Assembly: GCA_947166905.1 (NCBI GenBank) | Contig: CAMVFZ010000013.1 | Location: 1 to 55,980 of the forward strand | DNA: 55,980 bases | Direction of reading: 5' to 3' | Source of the DNA: an uncultured Prevotellaceae bacterium | Lineage (GTDB): Bacteria; Bacteroidota; Bacteroidia; Bacteroidales; UBA932 | Shown: positions 53,602 through 55,980 of the stretch, in pieces | Layout of the letters: every line of letters begins with the position of its first letter | How positions within the stretch are numbered: the first letter of the stretch is position 1 | Notes under the pieces: generated by a model | Seen by the model: only the letters and a program-made list of their open reading frames with translations | Told to the model about the DNA's origin: nothing | The model's database searches: none | Position numbers and translations under genes: made by a program

Positions 53602-55317
53602 CTACGCGTTATTCCTGTATTCGGCAGGTGTAATGGCGAATCTCTGCTTGAATGCGATTCTGAAATTTGCGGGGCTGAAGCCCACCGCATCGGCGATGGC
53701 GGTGATGGTAAGATTGCGCTCTTCCCTTAGCAATCGGACCGCTTCATCCAATCTGATATTGTTGATATAGGAGGGGAAGGAGTCTTCATCGGTGAAGGCG
53801 GCAATGACCTCGTTAAGGGCCTGACGGCGCAGGTTGAACCTGTCCAGAATGTCCTGACGCTGCAAGCTGGCATTGGCGTAAAGCTTTTCTGAGCGTATTG
53901 CAGAATCTATGGCCTGGAACAGTTCCCTCATCTGATCTGATGGCTGGGTCTGGGGTGCCTCCCTTGATACGTGTGTCTTGTCGTTAATGAGCCGTACCAG
54001 GGCCTTGTTTTTCTTGCTGATAATCTTTCTTTGCCAGGCGAAGTAAACCAGGGCCACCGCTGTAAGCACAAAGAGAACAAAAATGGCAATGATAATCTTA
54101 TTCTTCATTCTGGCCTCTTCCCTGGCCATCTGAATATCCATTTCCTGCTCCTTAGCATGGTACTTGGCCGCATAGTCATGAGCCTGGCCTTTCTGCTGCT
54201 GCAGCACCAGTTTTTCCTGAAGGCTAACGTATCGGCCCAGCCATGCAAGGGCTTCCTGATAGCGGCCATGGGCGTTTGCGGCGTCGGAGCGGTCGCGAAG
54301 GACTACCGCGTAATCCGCATTGATGGTATCGGCCCCCATACGGCTTTCCATTTGGGCGTCGATGTCCAAAAGTTTATCCCACTCTCCAAGCAGTTTCCAG
54401 GTAGGCGAAATGGTTCTTCTTCCGCTGAAGGAGCGGCCAAGGTCTGAATCCTCATAAATGGCCATTTCCTTACGCGCTTCCTTGAGCTTTCCCATCATAG
54501 CATAGGCGGCGCCCAAAAAGCCGTGCGCCTGCGATTGATAGAACTGGCTCCACCGCATATGAATCCCATAATCAGAACGCAAACGGGTGCAGTCCTGCTC
54601 ATAGTCCTCGTAGTGTGACTGGAAATGGTCAAGCTTATCTATAATCTGCTGAGCCAGAGGCAGGACCTCCTCCTGGCGGTGCAAGTCAAACAGAACCTTT
54701 ATCTTGCGTTTTGCGGACACTATCCATCCGTCAAGGCAATCCATGCTTAGGGCATCCTTGGAAAGGCCTTCCAGAGCCGTGTCAATCTTTTTCAGGCCCT
54801 CTTCTTCCCGGCCTATACTGGTAAGCATAACGCCCATCTCCGCTTCTGCCCTGAGGGCATTTGCCTCGTAGCCCCAGGCCCGATACAAATCTACCAGTTC
54901 TATGGCATATTTAAGGCCGTTTTCGTCGTCGTTGTTCACGCGGTAGATACCTGCCATTATATCCAGGACATCCATCCTGTGTTTGGCTCTGGTGGCATCT
55001 ACTGCCTGGGTAGAATCACTTTGCAGCAATTCCAGGCACAGCCGGAGAGCCTTGTCTTTCTGAGGGTCTATCGGAGAGCGGCCATAAATCGTGGCCTTGA
55101 CATAATCGGCCTCGAATTGACTGGTGTTGCCAACGATAAGGGCGGAATCAATTATGACCAGCGCCCTGGCAGGATCCTTGGCATAAACGCTCAATGCGTT
55201 CTGAGCAGTATATACAGAGTCCGAAGGTTGCACTACATAAGCTGGCTGTTTTGCTCCCTTGGAACAAGCAACCGCCAAAGCGGCCAGAATGCCGATATAT
55301 ACTAGACTCTTCTTCAT
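53602..55317 (-). CDS. Lipobox-TPR-transmembrane-AraC HTH protein
   Basis: The 571-residue protein begins with a lipoprotein-like signal (LAVACSKG, Cys18), continues with TPR-like helices (about 30-400), a coiled stretch, one membrane segment (about 410-432) and ends with an AraC-type DNA-binding domain (about 465-571). TPR-TM-HTH proteins of Bacteroidetes sense signals outside the cytoplasm and act on DNA inside; the added lipobox would anchor the N-terminus as well, an unusual double tether. Target genes are unknown; the linked small HTH copy is a candidate partner. It starts 49 nt after the terminator of the 16S-tRNA transcript. Confidence 0.85.
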   Translation of the reverse strand: MKKSLVYIGILAALAVACSKGAKQPAYVVQPSDSVYTAQNALSVYAKDPARALVIIDSALIVGNTSQFEADYVKATIYGRSPIDPQKDKALRLCLELLQSDSTQAVDATRAKHRMDVLDIMAGIYRVNNDDENGLKYAIELVDLYRAWGYEANALRAEAEMGVMLTSIGREEEGLKKIDTALEGLSKDALSMDCLDGWIVSAKRKIKVLFDLHRQEEVLPLAQQIIDKLDHFQSHYEDYEQDCTRLRSDYGIHMRWSQFYQSQAHGFLGAAYAMMGKLKEARKEMAIYEDSDLGRSFSGRRTISPTWKLLGEWDKLLDIDAQMESRMGADTINADYAVVLRDRSDAANAHGRYQEALAWLGRYVSLQEKLVLQQQKGQAHDYAAKYHAKEQEMDIQMAREEARMKNKIIIAIFVLFVLTAVALVYFAWQRKIISKKNKALVRLINDKTHVSREAPQTQPSDQMRELFQAIDSAIRSEKLYANASLQRQDILDRFNLRRQALNEVIAAFTDEDSFPSYINNIRLDEAVRLLREERNLTITAIADAVGFSPANFRIAFKQRFAITPAEYRNNA

Positions 55318-55365
55318 GGACTACTAATTTAGCTAATTCTAACAATAATCCATACATAAAGACAC

Positions 55366-55398
55366 AAAAAAAAGACAACCGCGTTAAGCGATTGTCCT
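55366..55398 (-). terminator. Intrinsic terminator of the 16S-tRNA transcript
   Basis: On the minus strand GACAATCGC, loop TTAAC, GCGGTTGTC (55396-55374) form a 9-bp stem with one G-T pair, followed by eight Ts (55373-55366). It lies directly after tRNA-Ala, where a 23S gene would normally follow. Confidence 0.85.
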
Positions 55399-55403
55399 TT
55401 TTG

Positions 55404-55476
55404 TGGAGGTAGTCGGATTCGAACCGGCGACCCCTTGCTTGCAAAGCAAGTGCTCTACCAGCTGAGCTATACCCCC
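55404..55476 (-). tRNA. tRNA-Ala (anticodon TGC)
   Basis: The minus strand gives a full cloverleaf of 73 nt: acceptor GGGGGTA/TACCTCC with one G-T pair, D arm AGCTCAGCTGGTAGAGC, anticodon stem CTTGC/GCAAG around loop TTTGCAA, and T arm GGTTCGAATCC. The anticodon TGC reads alanine codons. CCA is not encoded. It follows tRNA-Ile by 18 nt, as in many 16S-23S spacers. Confidence 0.95.
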
Positions 55477-55494
55477 GATTGCTGGTTTAATAGG

Positions 55495-55568
55495 TAGGCC
55501 CTGGCAGAGTTGAACTGCCGACCTCTACATTATCAGTGTAGCGCTCTAACCAACTGAGCTAAGAGCCT
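55495..55568 (-). tRNA. tRNA-Ile (anticodon GAT)
   Basis: The minus strand gives a 74-nt tRNA: acceptor AGGCTCT/AGGGCCT, D arm AGCTCAGTTGGTTAGAGC, anticodon stem CTACA/TGTAG around loop CTGATAA, and T arm CAGTTCAACTCTG. The anticodon GAT reads isoleucine codons. CCA is not encoded. It starts about 78 nt after the 16S 3' end. Confidence 0.95.
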
Positions 55569-55646
55569 ATATAATAATGAAAGATAAGTACAGAGGCAGG
55601 TGCCTCACGACCTTGAACATCAACTCACCTATCGAACTCGGCTCCA

Positions 55647-55980
<334 letters not shown>

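Overview
The window looks like chromosome of an uncultured gut-type Bacteroidales bacterium. Supporting signs are SusC/SusD-type outer-membrane glycan uptake genes, many lipoproteins with Cys-containing signal peptides, start regions without Shine-Dalgarno sites, repeated -7 promoter elements of the Bacteroidetes form TAnnTTTG, and a Bacteroidetes-like 16S rRNA 3' end. Species cannot be fixed from the sequence alone.

Layout. 1-1866: the tail of an unknown gene, a terminator, and a two-frame ISL3-type insertion sequence. 1867-3176: a phage-type amidase and a Nudix gene that seems to have lost its normal N-terminus. 3197-9721 (minus strand): two tandem deoxynucleoside kinases, a TGS-like/uridine-kinase fusion, UvrA and a metallo-beta-lactamase-fold hydrolase. 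9715-26983 (minus strand): a full starch utilisation locus. In transcription order it runs MFS sugar transporter, SusC, SusD, a very large SusE/F-like binder with eight repeat modules, a SusG-like amylase with BACON and inserted carbohydrate-binding domain, a second GH13 amylase, a SusA-like neopullulanase and a SusB-like GH97 glucosidase; the last gene overlaps the MBL/uvrA genes. 27140-34639 (plus strand): LytS/LytTR two-component system, NhaC-type antiporter, organophosphate:phosphate antiporter and a CBM20-CBM20-MalQ amylomaltase. Divergent promoters lie in 26984-27139. Together these genes would bind starch at the surface, cut it, import oligosaccharides, hydrolyse them in the periplasm and recycle maltodextrins in the cytoplasm.

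34640-42100: queH, a MITE-like palindrome, a GH92 mannosidase joined to a hemerythrin-LuxR sensor regulator, then (minus) a small secreted protein, a DUF4956/VTC pair and a tryptophanase-family lyase. 42293-49137: an LruC-type lipoprotein, an outer-membrane beta-barrel receptor, an unannotated 55-residue peptide and a multidomain lipoprotein nuclease; the last three sit in one head-to-tail cluster and form the best candidate for an undescribed system. 49138-52908: a repeat-rich spacer, a membrane protein/winged-helix pair, an M28 peptidase and a threonine aldolase.

52871-55980 (minus strand): a small protein, a stand-alone AraC-type DNA-binding domain, a lipobox-TPR-TM-AraC protein, then tRNA-Ala, tRNA-Ile and the 3' end of 16S rRNA. 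No 23S gene follows tRNA-Ala. A clear intrinsic terminator and a protein gene occupy that place, so 16S and 23S appear to be unlinked here.
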